From Candidatus Nealsoniibacteriota bacterium (lineage in GTDB: Bacteria; Patescibacteriota; Minisyncoccia; Minisyncoccales; PWPS01): a DNA stretch of 43,561 nt. The stretch spans positions 1-43,561 of the forward strand of contig PUMQ01000014.1 of the NCBI GenBank assembly GCA_003551435.1, given 5' to 3'. Position numbers and translations under genes: made by a program. Positions within the stretch are counted from its first letter, which is position 1. Each line of letters opens with the position of its first letter. This document shows positions 1-8,743 of this stretch, in pieces. The notes below the pieces were generated by a model, which did not search any database, had not been told where the DNA came from, and worked only from the letters and a program-made list of their open reading frames with translations.

Positions 1-925
<925 letters not shown>

Positions 926-1029
926 GAGAGTACAGGTAAAACCTGTAAATCCCGCAAATTAAAGTTCGAAGCAACTTTAAGAAACTGGCTTATTTCTCAA
1001 AAGATAAATTTTGTAATGTGCTGAAAATC

Positions 1030-1057
1030 ATTTTACATATTCTGTCGATCTTGTCAA
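1030..1057 (-). promoter_or_regulatory. sigma-70-type promoter of the 16S gene
   Basis: Read on the minus strand there is a perfect -35 TTGACA (1052-1057), a 16-base spacer and a -10 TAAAAT (1030-1035). It lies between tRNA-Thr and the 16S 5' end, so the rRNA can be transcribed independently of the upstream tRNA, with a leader of about 95 bases. The leader holds small inverted repeats, including TACAGGT-AAA-ACCTGTA at 931-947. Confidence 0.75.
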
Positions 1058-1091
1058 CTGTCGTGTTGCTGTTTAACACTTTCAATAATTG

Positions 1092-1163
1092 AGCCGGCTG
1101 CCGGATTCGAACCGGCGACCTGCTGTTTACAAAACAGCTGCTCTGCCGCTGAGCTAAACCGGC
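1092..1163 (-). tRNA. tRNA-Thr (anticodon UGU)
   Basis: A full cloverleaf can be folded on the minus strand. The 7-bp acceptor stem is GCCGGTT/AGCCGGC, the D stem GCTC/GAGC, the anticodon stem GCTGT/ACAGC with loop TTTGTAA (anticodon TGT), the variable loop AGGTC, and the T arm GCCGG-TTCGAAT-CCGGC. The discriminator base is T and the 3' CCA is not encoded (the DNA continues CAA). The gene lies just upstream of the 16S promoter and downstream of the rpsB-tsf cluster. Confidence 0.95.
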
Positions 1164-1170
1164 ACTTCTA

Positions 1171-1204
1171 ACAGGGCGAGTAAAACTGTTACTCCCTGCC
1201 CTGT
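1171..1204 (-). other. strong hairpin upstream of tRNA-Thr
   Basis: The arms ACAGGGC and GCCCTGT enclose a second pairing segment (GAGTAA/TTACTC), giving a stable RNA hairpin between the last gene of the rpsB-tsf cluster and tRNA-Thr. No U-tract follows on the minus strand, so it is not a textbook terminator. It may be a processing or U-less termination structure. Confidence 0.5.
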
Positions 1205-1250
1205 GCCAGCGAACTTTGGTACTGGAGTATTTCTGACCTACCTCGACAAG

Positions 1251-1544
1251 TTATTCTTCCTTCTTTTTTCTTTTTCTTTTAAGAGTGTAGAGCCACTTGG
1301 TGGTTAACGCCTCAACCTTGATAATTCCCTTTCTTATTACAGACAACACTCTTTGCAAAAAATTTTCAAACTTTTCCTCAACTTCCTTTTTAATCCCCTC
1401 TTCCAGTTTTTCTTTGGCAGACAAGATAAAATCACCTTTGTCGTTTTCTTTTTCAGACAGATCAGCAACTAGAGGCGCCTTCCATGTTAAAAACAAAAAA
1501 AGACCCAAAACACTTAAGCAAAATACTATGAGGCCAAAAACCAT
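1251..1544 (-). CDS. small single-pass membrane protein of unknown function
   Basis: A 97-residue protein. Residues about 2-20 form one hydrophobic segment rich in Val, Phe and Leu. The rest is charged and helical (about 30-70 strongly Lys/Glu, likely coiled coil) and ends in a run of basic residues plus two Glu. It has no signal-peptidase site, so it is probably an N-terminally anchored cytoplasmic protein. It starts 6 bases after the tsf stop and so probably belongs to the rpsB-tsf transcript. No family is recognised; the position downstream of tsf suggests co-expression with translation genes but proves no role. Confidence 0.7.
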   Translation of the reverse strand: MVFGLIVFCLSVLGLFLFLTWKAPLVADLSEKENDKGDFILSAKEKLEEGIKKEVEEKFENFLQRVLSVIRKGIIKVEALTTKWLYTLKRKRKKKEE

Positions 1545-1550
1545 ACACTT

Positions 1551-2135
1551 TTATATCTCAAACCGCGAAAAGCGGTTAACAACGATTTTTTCGCCTATCT
1601 TGGCAACTGTTTCGTTAATGAGATCTTCAACAGTTTTTTTCTCTTCCTTAACCCATGGCTGCATCAAAAGAACGGTTTCTTTTTTGAACTTCTTTATCCT
1701 TCCTTCAACAATCTGCTCAATAATTTTTTCCGGCTTTCCGGAGTTTTTGTGTTGTTTGAGCACAATTTCTTTTTCTTCATCCAGTGTTTCTCCGGGAATG
1801 TCTTCTTCTTTAATGTAGGCCGGTTTTGCCGCGGCAATTTGAAGACAAAGCTCATGTGCAAGATTTTTAAAATCATCCGACTTGGCTACAAAATCAGACT
1901 CGCAACGGATATCGAGAAGTACTCCTATTTTGCTTCCCGGATGAATATAGCTGGCAACAGTTCCTTCTCCAGCGGTTCTGCCCGCCCTTTTTCCGGCAAT
2001 CTCTTCTCCTTTTTCCCTTAAAACTTTTTTCGCTTTTTCAATATCTCCTCCTGCCTTTTCAATCGCTTTTTTGCACTCCATCATGGAAACACCCGTTTCC
2101 TCACGAAGTTTTTTGACTTGTTCCAGGTTTGACAT
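1551..2135 (-). CDS. tsf: translation elongation factor Ts
   Basis: The nucleotide exchange factor that regenerates EF-Tu-GTP. The N-terminal UBA-like motif (LREETGVSMMECKKAI) is clear near residues 10-25, followed by the conserved CESDFVAK segment that contacts EF-Tu. At 194 residues it is the short form with a reduced dimerisation region, as in Thermus and cyanobacteria, compared with about 283 in E. coli. The ATG at 2135 is chosen because family similarity begins at MSNLEQV; an upstream in-frame TTG at 2159 would add eight unconserved residues. It lies 64 bases downstream of rpsB in the classical rpsB-tsf order. No Shine-Dalgarno is visible. The rpsB-tsf gap has an inverted repeat (CCAACAAC...GTTGTTGG, about 2152-2197). 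Confidence 0.96.
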   Translation of the reverse strand: MSNLEQVKKLREETGVSMMECKKAIEKAGGDIEKAKKVLREKGEEIAGKRAGRTAGEGTVASYIHPGSKIGVLLDIRCESDFVAKSDDFKNLAHELCLQIAAAKPAYIKEEDIPGETLDEEKEIVLKQHKNSGKPEKIIEQIVEGRIKKFKKETVLLMQPWVKEEKKTVEDLINETVAKIGEKIVVNRFSRFEI

Positions 2136-2199
2136 GATATATTGTTTTATGGCCAACAACTTGTGGCTTGCAAATCACAACACTGCCCGTTGTTGTTGG

Positions 2200-2901
2200 T
2201 TATTTTAGTACTTCTTTAACCTTTCCCAGTATGTATTTTACGGAGCTTATTGCATCGTCATTTGCCGGAATAAAGTAATCGGCTTTGGAAGGATCGGTAT
2301 TAGTATCCGCAATGCCAATGACCGTAACATTACGCATTCTTGCTTCTTTTACGGCAAGCTTATCCTTTACCATATCCACCACGAAAACGGCATCGGGAAT
2401 TCTTTCAAGATTTCTTACTCCTTCAAAATTTTTCTCAAGCCCCTCAAGTTCCTTGGCTATCTTGACTCTTTCTTGTTTTGTATATTTCCGCTCCAGCTCA
2501 CCACTTTCTTTTTGCTTTAAAATATCGTTGTAATAATCTATTCTCTGTTTTATTACCTTGAAATTGGTAATCATGCCTCCCAAGAAACGGTTGACAACAT
2601 AGGGCATCCCGCACTCCTTTGCCGTTTCTTTGGCTATGTCCCGTGATTCGGGCTTTGTACAGACAAACATAATTACCTTTCCCTCATCCTTGAGTTTTTT
2701 TATGTGGTCCAAACACTCTTTCATCTTTTCCGCAGTTACGGCAAGGTCAATTATGTGAACGGATCCCTTAACCCCCTCAATGTAGGGGTCCATGTTAGGG
2801 TGTCTCTTTGAAACAGCGTGCCCGAAATGAAGGCCGGCAGCTGCCATCTCTTCTGTTTTTATTACCCCACCGGGCTTTTTGGTACTTGTTTTTACAGCCA
2901 T
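2200..2901 (-). CDS. rpsB: 30S ribosomal protein S2
   Basis: A small-subunit protein of 233 residues, the usual length. It contains the S2 signatures GLHFGHAVSKRHPNM near residues 23-37, NRFLGGMITNF near 103-113, and VVDMVKDKLAVKEA followed by GIADTNTDPSKADYFIPANDDA near the C-terminus. It heads a cluster with tsf, read from the promoter at 2924-2952. The mRNA leader is about 16 bases and has no Shine-Dalgarno, only AAGAAAA. It is divergent from rpmE, with about 120 bases between the two starts carrying both promoters. Confidence 0.98.
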   Translation of the reverse strand: MAVKTSTKKPGGVIKTEEMAAAGLHFGHAVSKRHPNMDPYIEGVKGSVHIIDLAVTAEKMKECLDHIKKLKDEGKVIMFVCTKPESRDIAKETAKECGMPYVVNRFLGGMITNFKVIKQRIDYYNDILKQKESGELERKYTKQERVKIAKELEGLEKNFEGVRNLERIPDAVFVVDMVKDKLAVKEARMRNVTVIGIADTNTDPSKADYFIPANDDAISSVKYILGKVKEVLK

Positions 2902-2923
2902 ATTTTTCTTAATTACGACACGG

Positions 2924-2952
2924 AGTATAGCACTATTTTAAATAAGAATCAA
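2924..2952 (-). promoter_or_regulatory. promoter of rpsB-tsf
   Basis: On the minus strand: -35 TTGATT (2947-2952), 17-base spacer, -10 TATACT (2924-2929). The predicted start falls about 16 bases before the rpsB ATG. Confidence 0.7.
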
Positions 2953-2970
2953 GAAAAATGTACCAAGTTA

Positions 2971-2999
2971 TTGCTTTTTATTCCGTTTTTTGGTATGAT
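2971..2999 (+). promoter_or_regulatory. promoter of rpmE
   Basis: -35 TTGCTT (2971-2976), 17-base spacer, -10 TATGAT (2994-2999) preceded by TGG, which makes an extended -10 (TGnTATGAT). The leader to the ATG at 3023 is about 17 bases. Confidence 0.65.
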
Positions 3000-3022
3000 T
3001 TCGCTTGTAACATAACAAAACC

Positions 3023-3232
3023 ATGAAAAAAGACATTCACCCTGAATATCACCAAAATACGAAAGTAGTCTGCTCCTGCGGGGAGTCCTTTGTTGTGGGT
3101 TCCACCAAAGAAAAAATAAACGTGGAGGTTTGCTCCGCTTGTCATCCTTTTTACACGGGAAAAAGAAAAATTCTTGACACTATGGGAAGAGTGGAAAAGT
3201 TTAAGCAAAAAATGGCCAAGAAAAGAAAATAG
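3023..3232 (+). CDS. rpmE: 50S ribosomal protein L31, zinc-binding type
   Basis: A large-subunit protein of 69 residues. It begins MKKDIHPEY, typical of L31, and has the four zinc-ligand cysteines C17, C19, C37 and C40 (VCSCG and [11 protein letters not shown]). It is therefore the C+ zinc-containing form rather than the zinc-independent paralogue. The C-terminal [11 protein letters not shown] helix is also typical. It is followed by prfA, with an intervening hairpin that may attenuate read-through. Confidence 0.97.
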   Translation: MKKDIHPEYHQNTKVVCSCGESFVVGSTKEKINVEVCSACHPFYTGKRKILDTMGRVEKFKQKMAKKRK

Positions 3233-3245
3233 CTAAAGAAGATAG

Positions 3246-3280
3246 AGCTCTCCCCTTTTTCCGGCGGAGAGTTTTGTTTT
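3246..3280 (+). terminator. terminator or attenuator between rpmE and prfA
   Basis: CTCTCC (3248-3253) and GGAGAG (3266-3271) form a stem followed by TTTTGTTTT, a Rho-independent layout. It sits in the 55-base gap between rpmE and prfA, so it could lower the amount of prfA message made from the rpmE promoter. Confidence 0.6.
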
Positions 3281-3287
3281 AATTGCC

Positions 3288-4364
3288 ATGTCTATTTTAG
3301 AAAAAATCCAAAAAGAGTATGACGCGCTAATGGAAAAAATGACCCGCCCGGAAAGTATCACGGACTGGGATTCTTTTGCTGAAAGGAAAAAGTTTTTGGA
3401 AGAGATAGTGGGCGAAAAAAGAAAATTGGAGGAGTTGAAAAAAAGGATTGCGGAAAATGAGGAAGTTATCAAAAAAGATAAAGACGAAGAGCTCGTCTCT
3501 ATTGCCAAAGAAGAGATGAATGATCTTCTCTTAGAAAAAGAAAGAGTGATTTCCAATCTTAAACGTTCTATCGCCAGAGAGAAAGACGAAGAAAGTGAGG
3601 GCGTCCGAAAAGGCACTGCCATATTAGAGATAAGAGCTGGAGCGGGCGGAGACGAGGCGTCTCTTTTTGCTGCCAATCTTTTTGAGATGTATTCCCGGTA
3701 CGCCCAATCCAAAAACATGGAAGTTAAAGTACTAGACGAGAATAAAACTCAGCAAAAAGGATATAAAATGGTCACTTTTAAAATAAAAAACAAAGACCCT
3801 TATTCTTTAATGCGTTATGAGGCGGGAGTACACAGAGTGCAAAGAGTTCCGGAAACGGAAAAAGGAGGCAGGGTTCATACTTCCACCGTATCCGTAGCCG
3901 TTCTTCCCGAACCCAAAAAGGGAAAGATAAAAATAAATCCCCAGGATGTGAAATTGGAGACTTGCAAATCATCGGGCCCCGGAGGACAGTATGTTAATAA
4001 AAGAGAAACCGCTGTTCGCCTGGTGCACGAACCGTCGGGAATTGTCGTCACTTCACAAAATGAAAGAAGCCTGCAACAAAACAAAGAAACCGCCTTCTCG
4101 GTGCTAGAGGCAAAGCTTTTGGAAAAAGAACAACGCGAACGCAGAGAAAAGCTGGAGAAGGAAAGAAGGGAACAGATTGGCTCGGCAATGCGCGCGGAAA
4201 AAGTCAGAACTTACAATTTTATGCAAAACAGAGTAACCGATCACCGGATAGACCAGAGCTGGCACAAATTAGAAGAGATACTAAACGGAGACTTAGATGA
4301 AATAATAAACGCTCTCCGTGAAGAAGAAGAGCGTGAAAAATACAAGGATATTGTTGTTGAATAA
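3288..4364 (+). CDS. prfA: peptide chain release factor 1
   Basis: Recognises UAA and UAG and triggers release of the peptide. A 358-residue protein with the RF1 anticodon-mimic tripeptide PxT (PET, residues 188-190, in HRVQRVPETE) rather than the SPF of RF2. The catalytic GGQ is at 232-234 in SSGPGGQYVNK. An N-terminal coiled-coil domain spans roughly 1-105. The ATG at 3288 gives normal family length. No Shine-Dalgarno is visible. Its stop abuts the stop of the converging lytic transglycosylase gene with no gap. UGA is also used as a stop here, so RF2 is expected elsewhere in the genome. Confidence 0.97.
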   Translation: MSILEKIQKEYDALMEKMTRPESITDWDSFAERKKFLEEIVGEKRKLEELKKRIAENEEVIKKDKDEELVSIAKEEMNDLLLEKERVISNLKRSIAREKDEESEGVRKGTAILEIRAGAGGDEASLFAANLFEMYSRYAQSKNMEVKVLDENKTQQKGYKMVTFKIKNKDPYSLMRYEAGVHRVQRVPETEKGGRVHTSTVSVAVLPEPKKGKIKINPQDVKLETCKSSGPGGQYVNKRETAVRLVHEPSGIVVTSQNERSLQQNKETAFSVLEAKLLEKEQRERREKLEKERREQIGSAMRAEKVRTYNFMQNRVTDHRIDQSWHKLEEILNGDLDEIINALREEEEREKYKDIVVE

Positions 4365-5708
4365 TTAGTTTCCGAGCATAACCCCTATGTCCCTCTCAAA
4401 CTGATCCGCTCTTGCAAGCACTTGGTCTGCATACCAGTAGAAGCTGGCGTTTGTAGTGCTTCCGGAAAAATATATCATCGCCGCTCTCCACTCCCCTTCT
4501 CTCGTTCTTGCTTTTGCCCCCGAATCGGTAAGAAGCACGCCTGATGCCAAAAAAGAGTCTCTTATGCTCCAAGGATTAGCCGGTCTTCCTAAAATATTGT
4601 GCAGCCTGCTTTTGTAAAGCATCCATGTTGAAGGAATAAACTGGGCCGGTCCCATGGCGCCTCCCCACCCGAAACTCATAGGACAAGAAACGGGAGTTCT
4701 CAGCGGGTCTCTCCCGAGCTCTTTTGTTATAGTAAGAAAAGGAGGAATATCTCTTGTCGGATGTATCCCGTTAGAAAACCTTTGCCCGTTGTGAATATGG
4801 ACGGAAGCCCCCGATGTGGTATCCGCCAGATAGCACTGGCCCACATTTCTTCCGAGAGCCGATTCCTGTTGCAAAACAGCCAAAAGGAAGGCAGGCCTTA
4901 CTCCTGTTATGCTCTCAACCCACTTGGAAATTTCATATGCTTCTTCAAAAGTGGGAGCCTTTACATCGGGAGGAAGCCCCACAAGTTCAAATATCCTCTG
5001 CCTTATTTCCTCCGCTTGCCTTTCAAGCTCTTGTTTTTCGGAAAGCTGTTTTTGATATTCCGCTTCCGTTAATCCGTAAAGCCGTTCTTGCTCTCTTCTG
5101 GCCGCTTCTTCTTCCGCTCTTTGCGCCTCCTGTATTTTGGCAACCCTTTCTGTTTCGGTCATGTCCGCTTCAAGCTCTTCTTTGTATCCTTGCAAAGATC
5201 TTCTTAAAGCCCTTACTTCATCAAGAATTCCTTTTGCTTCTCCGGATAACCACTCCAGAGCATTCAAGTTGCTAAACACGGCAGAAAGGTTGTCTTCGGT
5301 GAGCAAAATTTCCATGACTGAAACCCTCCCCTCCATATGCATTGTCCGAAGCATTTCAGCAAGCTCTTCCCGGGATTGCTCTATTTTTTGGGTAGTTTTA
5401 ATAATAGATCCTTCCGTATCGGCAATTTTTAATCCCAGGTTTTGGATAACAAGCCTGTTGCGATTAATCTGAGCGTTCAAATAGCCTATCTGGTTTTGTA
5501 TCTGATTTATTCGGCTTTGCAGGCTTTGTTTTTCCGCCTCAGTGACCGTTAGGCTTCTTTCCATCCTTGCAATCTCCCTTTCTAGCTCCTCAAGCTCTGC
5601 CTCAAGCTGAGCTTTTTCTTTTTCTTTATCCGTTTGAGCATGGACAAAAAGCCCGCTTCCTGCAAGGAAGATAGAGAGTATAAGGAGAATGATAGCCGTT
5701 TTTCGCAT
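4365..5708 (-). CDS. secreted coiled-coil lytic murein transglycosylase
   Basis: A cell-wall hydrolase of 447 residues. Residues 1-24 are a signal peptide (hydrophobic core, likely cleavage after VHA). Residues about 27-240 are almost continuous coiled coil with a hinge around 120-150, resembling the regulatory arms of PcsB/CwlO/EnvC-type hydrolases. Residues about 255-445 are a transglycosylase domain: the catalytic Glu is probably E282 in LQQESALGR, and GAMGPAQFIPSTW at 350-362 is the substrate-binding signature of MltB-like enzymes. A role in daughter-cell separation or wall remodelling is inferred. It lies 5 bases downstream of rplY on the same strand. An N-terminal coiled coil fused directly to the catalytic domain suggests control by a membrane partner such as FtsEX. 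Confidence 0.88.
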   Translation of the reverse strand: MRKTAIILLILSIFLAGSGLFVHAQTDKEKEKAQLEAELEELEREIARMERSLTVTEAEKQSLQSRINQIQNQIGYLNAQINRNRLVIQNLGLKIADTEGSIIKTTQKIEQSREELAEMLRTMHMEGRVSVMEILLTEDNLSAVFSNLNALEWLSGEAKGILDEVRALRRSLQGYKEELEADMTETERVAKIQEAQRAEEEAARREQERLYGLTEAEYQKQLSEKQELERQAEEIRQRIFELVGLPPDVKAPTFEEAYEISKWVESITGVRPAFLLAVLQQESALGRNVGQCYLADTTSGASVHIHNGQRFSNGIHPTRDIPPFLTITKELGRDPLRTPVSCPMSFGWGGAMGPAQFIPSTWMLYKSRLHNILGRPANPWSIRDSFLASGVLLTDSGAKARTREGEWRAAMIYFSGSTTNASFYWYADQVLARADQFERDIGVMLGN

Positions 5709-5713
5709 CTTTT

Positions 5714-6424
5714 TTATTCTTTTTCTTCTGTTTTGTCGCTTTCTTCTTTTTTCTCTTCCTCTTTTTCCTCTTTTTCTTCTTTTTCTTCATCTTCAGCTTC
5801 TTTTTCCTCTTCCTTCCCGACTACCTCGGGCTCTTCTCCTTCTTCAATCGGCTTTTCGAGCTCCGCCTCCACATCTTCAGGAGCGGAGACCATCGCCACC
5901 ACCGTATCGTCAGACCCGATAATTTTCACATCAGAAGGCACTTTTAAATCTTTAAGATAAATTATGTCGTGAAAATCTTCTAGCACACTAACATCAACCT
6001 CCAATTCATGGGGAAGATTTTGCGGCAAGGCTCTCACTACGACCTCATATATGTTTTTCACCAGTGTCCCGTCTTTCTCCTTGACCGCCGGAGACTCTCC
6101 TACAAAAACTACCGGAATTTCCGCCTCAACCTCCTCTTTAAGGTTGGGTTCGAAAAAATCAGCATGGATAATTTCTCCCTTCACCGGGTCTTGCTGAATG
6201 TCGTAAATAAGGACCAAGGGCCTCTCTTTTTTTCCTTCTATCTCCAAAGAAACAAGAGTGCTTTCTCCCGCTTCTTTATAGAGTTTTACAAACTTTTTTT
6301 TGTCAACAAGAAGCGGAGTATTTTTTCTTTTTGCTCCGTACAAGACGGCAGGGATTTTGTCTTTCTCTCTCTCCTCTCTATTTTCCCTCACTCTTGCTGA
6401 TAATTTTTTTTTCGTTGTAGTCAT
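5714..6424 (-). CDS. rplY: 50S ribosomal protein L25/CTC
   Basis: The 5S-rRNA-binding protein of the general stress protein CTC type, about 236 residues. The N-terminal L25 domain shows KIPAVLYG and the conserved DIQQDPVKGEIIHADF segment; the C-terminal TL5/CTC beta domain follows to about residue 185. The last 50 residues are an extreme Glu/Lys tail that is low complexity and probably disordered. The ATG at 6424 (MTTTKKK) is preferred over an upstream in-frame codon at 6442 because family similarity starts there. It is the likely first gene of a pair with the lytic transglycosylase. Confidence 0.93.
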   Translation of the reverse strand: MTTTKKKLSARVRENREEREKDKIPAVLYGAKRKNTPLLVDKKKFVKLYKEAGESTLVSLEIEGKKERPLVLIYDIQQDPVKGEIIHADFFEPNLKEEVEAEIPVVFVGESPAVKEKDGTLVKNIYEVVVRALPQNLPHELEVDVSVLEDFHDIIYLKDLKVPSDVKIIGSDDTVVAMVSAPEDVEAELEKPIEEGEEPEVVGKEEEKEAEDEEKEEKEEKEEEKKEESDKTEEKE

Positions 6425-6478
6425 AAAACCGCAAGACAACAAATCAGTTGCCAGTTAATAAAACCGATTAATTACAAA

Positions 6479-6697
6479 TTACGCTTCTTCTATGCGGATG
6501 CACTGCAGCGGACAGCTTTGTGCTGCCTCTTCGTTACAGCCCGTATCCTCAATCTCTCTTTCTACTACCCCTCCTTTTTCTACTCCCTCTTTTAGCCCGG
6601 CACGACCGTCCTCTTTCATTTCCCAAAATGAAGGGCAAATAACCGTGCAAGTTCCGCAACCGATGCACTTTTCTCTTTCAAAAATAATTTTTTTCAT
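6479..6697 (-). CDS. single-cluster [4Fe-4S] ferredoxin
   Basis: A small electron carrier of 72 residues. The cluster ligands are expected to be C11, C14 and C17 (CIGCGTC) and C62 (SCP). C21 and C54 occupy the positions that form a disulfide in Thermotoga and Desulfovibrio monocluster ferredoxins, and C66 is additional. The second CxxCxxC of 2[4Fe-4S] ferredoxins is absent. It could serve an oxidoreductase or a radical SAM enzyme (one is encoded at 32670-33686), but no partner is adjacent. The 120 bases upstream hold a short AT-rich inverted repeat (about 6712-6736). Confidence 0.9.
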   Translation of the reverse strand: MKKIIFEREKCIGCGTCTVICPSFWEMKEDGRAGLKEGVEKGGVVEREIEDTGCNEEAAQSCPLQCIRIEEA

Positions 6698-6817
6698 CCC
6701 GTTGGTGATAGAAAGCGCTTTTTAAAAAAGCGTTTCTCTGGTTATCTTTGCAAAAATCAACCTTTTGAAAAACTTATTTATATTTTTTTAAAAAATCCGT
6801 TCCTTTATTGATTTTTA

Positions 6818-7684
6818 TCACCGGCTGCCGGTAGAACGAAAGAGATTGATCTTCTCTGCCACCTTCTCGCAAACAGCCGCGCGCGACGAAGAAAGCAGCT
6901 TATAGGGAACAATTTCTTGCGGGTCGTTTTGCATCTCTTTTGCCAGTGCTTCTTTCCAAGCGTATCTTATCTCCGTATTGATGTTTACTTTTACCACTCC
7001 TTTTGCAATCACCTCTTTTACGTCTTTGTCTTCTAGTCCGGATCCCCCGTGAAGAACAACAAAACAGAAAATATTTTCAAGCAACTGACTGACTCTTTCC
7101 GGATAAATTCGGGGCATCTTTTTGTGTATCCCATGAACACTGCCAATGTCAAGAGCAATACAATCCACCCCGGTTTCCCGTATAAATTTAGCAATTTTAT
7201 CAATAGAAGTCAAGGTAAACTCCCTCACTTCTTCCCGGGAAACAACGGACTTTCCTCCAATTGATCCAACCTCTCCCTCCACTAAAACACCTTTTTTCTT
7301 TGCATAATTTACCACCTGGCGGGTGTTTTCTATGTTTTTTTCAAACGGCAATTGCGAGCCGTCAAAATGAACCATATCGTAGCCAACATCAATCGCCTTT
7401 TTAAGTTGGTCAAAGTCTTTTCCATGGTCAAAGTTCAAGAAAAGAGGCACGCCTTTCTTTTGGCGCAAATTTTTTACCAGCAGAGATGCCTCTTCTACTC
7501 CGAAAAAATCCGCTTCTCCTTGCGAAGTGCCGCAGATAACCGGAAATCTTGCCTTTTCTGAAGCAAGAGCGATTCCGTGGAGCTGTTCTAGTGTAGAAAA
7601 GTTAAACTGCCCGAGAGCCGTTCTTTCTTTGCCGGCCTTTTCCAGGACCTCTTTGAGTGATTTTTTCTTTTTTAAAAAAGTCAT
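6818..7684 (-). CDS. fba: class II fructose-bisphosphate aldolase
   Basis: Interconverts fructose 1,6-bisphosphate with glyceraldehyde 3-phosphate and dihydroxyacetone phosphate. A 288-residue zinc aldolase: catalytic/zinc region NFDHG (D86, H87), VEGEVGSIGG (E138), zinc histidines H184 (GSVHG) and H212 (LHGGSG), and the phosphate/substrate loop VKVNINTE (N234-E238). It ends at a TGA followed at once by TAA. It lies 7 bases downstream of the PfkB-type kinase, so the two are probably co-transcribed and could run consecutive steps of glycolysis. No Shine-Dalgarno is visible. Confidence 0.96.
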   Translation of the reverse strand: MTFLKKKKSLKEVLEKAGKERTALGQFNFSTLEQLHGIALASEKARFPVICGTSQGEADFFGVEEASLLVKNLRQKKGVPLFLNFDHGKDFDQLKKAIDVGYDMVHFDGSQLPFEKNIENTRQVVNYAKKKGVLVEGEVGSIGGKSVVSREEVREFTLTSIDKIAKFIRETGVDCIALDIGSVHGIHKKMPRIYPERVSQLLENIFCFVVLHGGSGLEDKDVKEVIAKGVVKVNINTEIRYAWKEALAKEMQNDPQEIVPYKLLSSSRAAVCEKVAEKINLFRSTGSR

Positions 7685-7691
7685 TTAAAGA

Positions 7692-8678
7692 TTAATTTAA
7701 AGGTTTAAAATCGCTGCTTTTCAATATATCCGCTTTTTCATAAAAATCATTTTTTTTCAACAACCCGTGTTTTGCTCCTTTCTTTTGAAGACACGCTGTA
7801 GAGTTTGCAATCCCAAGCTGCAAGCTTTTTTCTACATCAGTTTCTTCTATAAACTTGGAGAGAAACCCCGAGCCGAAAGAATCACCTGCTCCCGTTCTAT
7901 CTACCGCTTCGGGAGAAAGCGGCTGCCCGGAATAAAAAACTCCGTCTTTATGAGCAACAGCCCCTTTAACCCCCTGGGTGATAATAACCACATCTCCCGA
8001 AATATCAATCACCTTTTTCATAATCTCTTCCTCTCTGTTGTAGGGAGTATTCGTTAAAATTGATGCTTCCTCCATATTTAAAAGGAGAACGTCTACATCA
8101 CGAAGTACGCTTTTTATTCTCCCGTCCCTGAGCTGATTTTTACTTGGATTAGCCATAACCTTCACCCCTTGTTTTATCGCGTGGTTTAAAATCCTGTAAA
8201 AAACCGGCTCCGCGCAAACGGAAAGTGGAGCAATATAAACCCATCTTGTTTTCAGCCTGTCAAAAGGTATGTCCTCGCTGCCAAGAAGGTCAGAGGCTCC
8301 CTGATAAACAAAAATGGTTCTGTCCTTTTCGGGAATGTCAAGAATAACCGAGTGATTGGTGGGCCTCTCACTTGTCAAAGAAACAAATCTCGTATCAACT
8401 CCGCATTTTTTTAGCTCTTTCAAAATCTGTTCACCTGCACTATCTTTTCCCGCTTTACCGCAATAAGCGACGGCAAGGCCCTGCTTTGCGAAAGTGGCCG
8501 CGGTGTTCGTTCCTCCTCCTCCGGAAGTAAAATATATCTCTTCAGCTCTTATTTTCGACCCCAGGGAAAAACAAATTCCTTTCCCGGTGGGAAAGCTATC
8601 TTTTTCTAAGACAACTCCTTTTTTCGTACTCAAAAAAATATCTTTGGTGGCAGAGCCGAATGTAATAACATCAAACAT
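7692..8678 (-). CDS. PfkB-family sugar kinase
   Basis: An ATP-dependent kinase of the ribokinase fold, 328 residues. It has the glycine-rich N-terminal substrate region (SGGGGTNTAATFAKQG), the GKAGKDSAGE segment, and the C-terminal PfkB signature DRTGAGDSFGSGF with the catalytic Asp in GAGD. The ATG at 8678 (MFDVIT) is chosen; a TTG at 8690 would add four residues that are not family-like. Substrate is not readable from motifs: ribokinase, fructokinase and 6-phosphofructokinase 2 share them. The tight pairing with fba and the absence of a PfkA gene in the window make fructose 6-phosphate attractive, but that is inference. Confidence 0.88.
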   Translation of the reverse strand: MFDVITFGSATKDIFLSTKKGVVLEKDSFPTGKGICFSLGSKIRAEEIYFTSGGGGTNTAATFAKQGLAVAYCGKAGKDSAGEQILKELKKCGVDTRFVSLTSERPTNHSVILDIPEKDRTIFVYQGASDLLGSEDIPFDRLKTRWVYIAPLSVCAEPVFYRILNHAIKQGVKVMANPSKNQLRDGRIKSVLRDVDVLLLNMEEASILTNTPYNREEEIMKKVIDISGDVVIITQGVKGAVAHKDGVFYSGQPLSPEAVDRTGAGDSFGSGFLSKFIEETDVEKSLQLGIANSTACLQKKGAKHGLLKKNDFYEKADILKSSDFKPLN

Positions 8679-8683
8679 AAAGC

Positions 8684-8725
8684 TGATCAATGACCGATGA
8701 CCAGTGACAAATGGCTAATAATAAA
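8684..8725. repeat. decaying 7-base tandem repeat between ppsA and the PfkB gene
   Basis: Six consecutive heptamers can be read: TGATCAA, TGACCGA, TGACCAG, TGACAAA, TGGCTAA, TAATAAA. They overlap the 5' end of the kinase gene region and the intergenic gap. Function is unknown; it may be replication-slippage debris. Confidence 0.5.
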
Positions 8726-8743
8726 GATGTCACAAGTCAAAGA

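Noticed and set aside
6700-6740. AT-rich inverted repeat (GCGCTTTTTAAAAAAGCG region) as the aldolase terminator
   Set aside because: The stem is mostly A-T and no distinct U-tract follows; it could equally be a weak promoter region for the ferredoxin gene. Too ambiguous to call.
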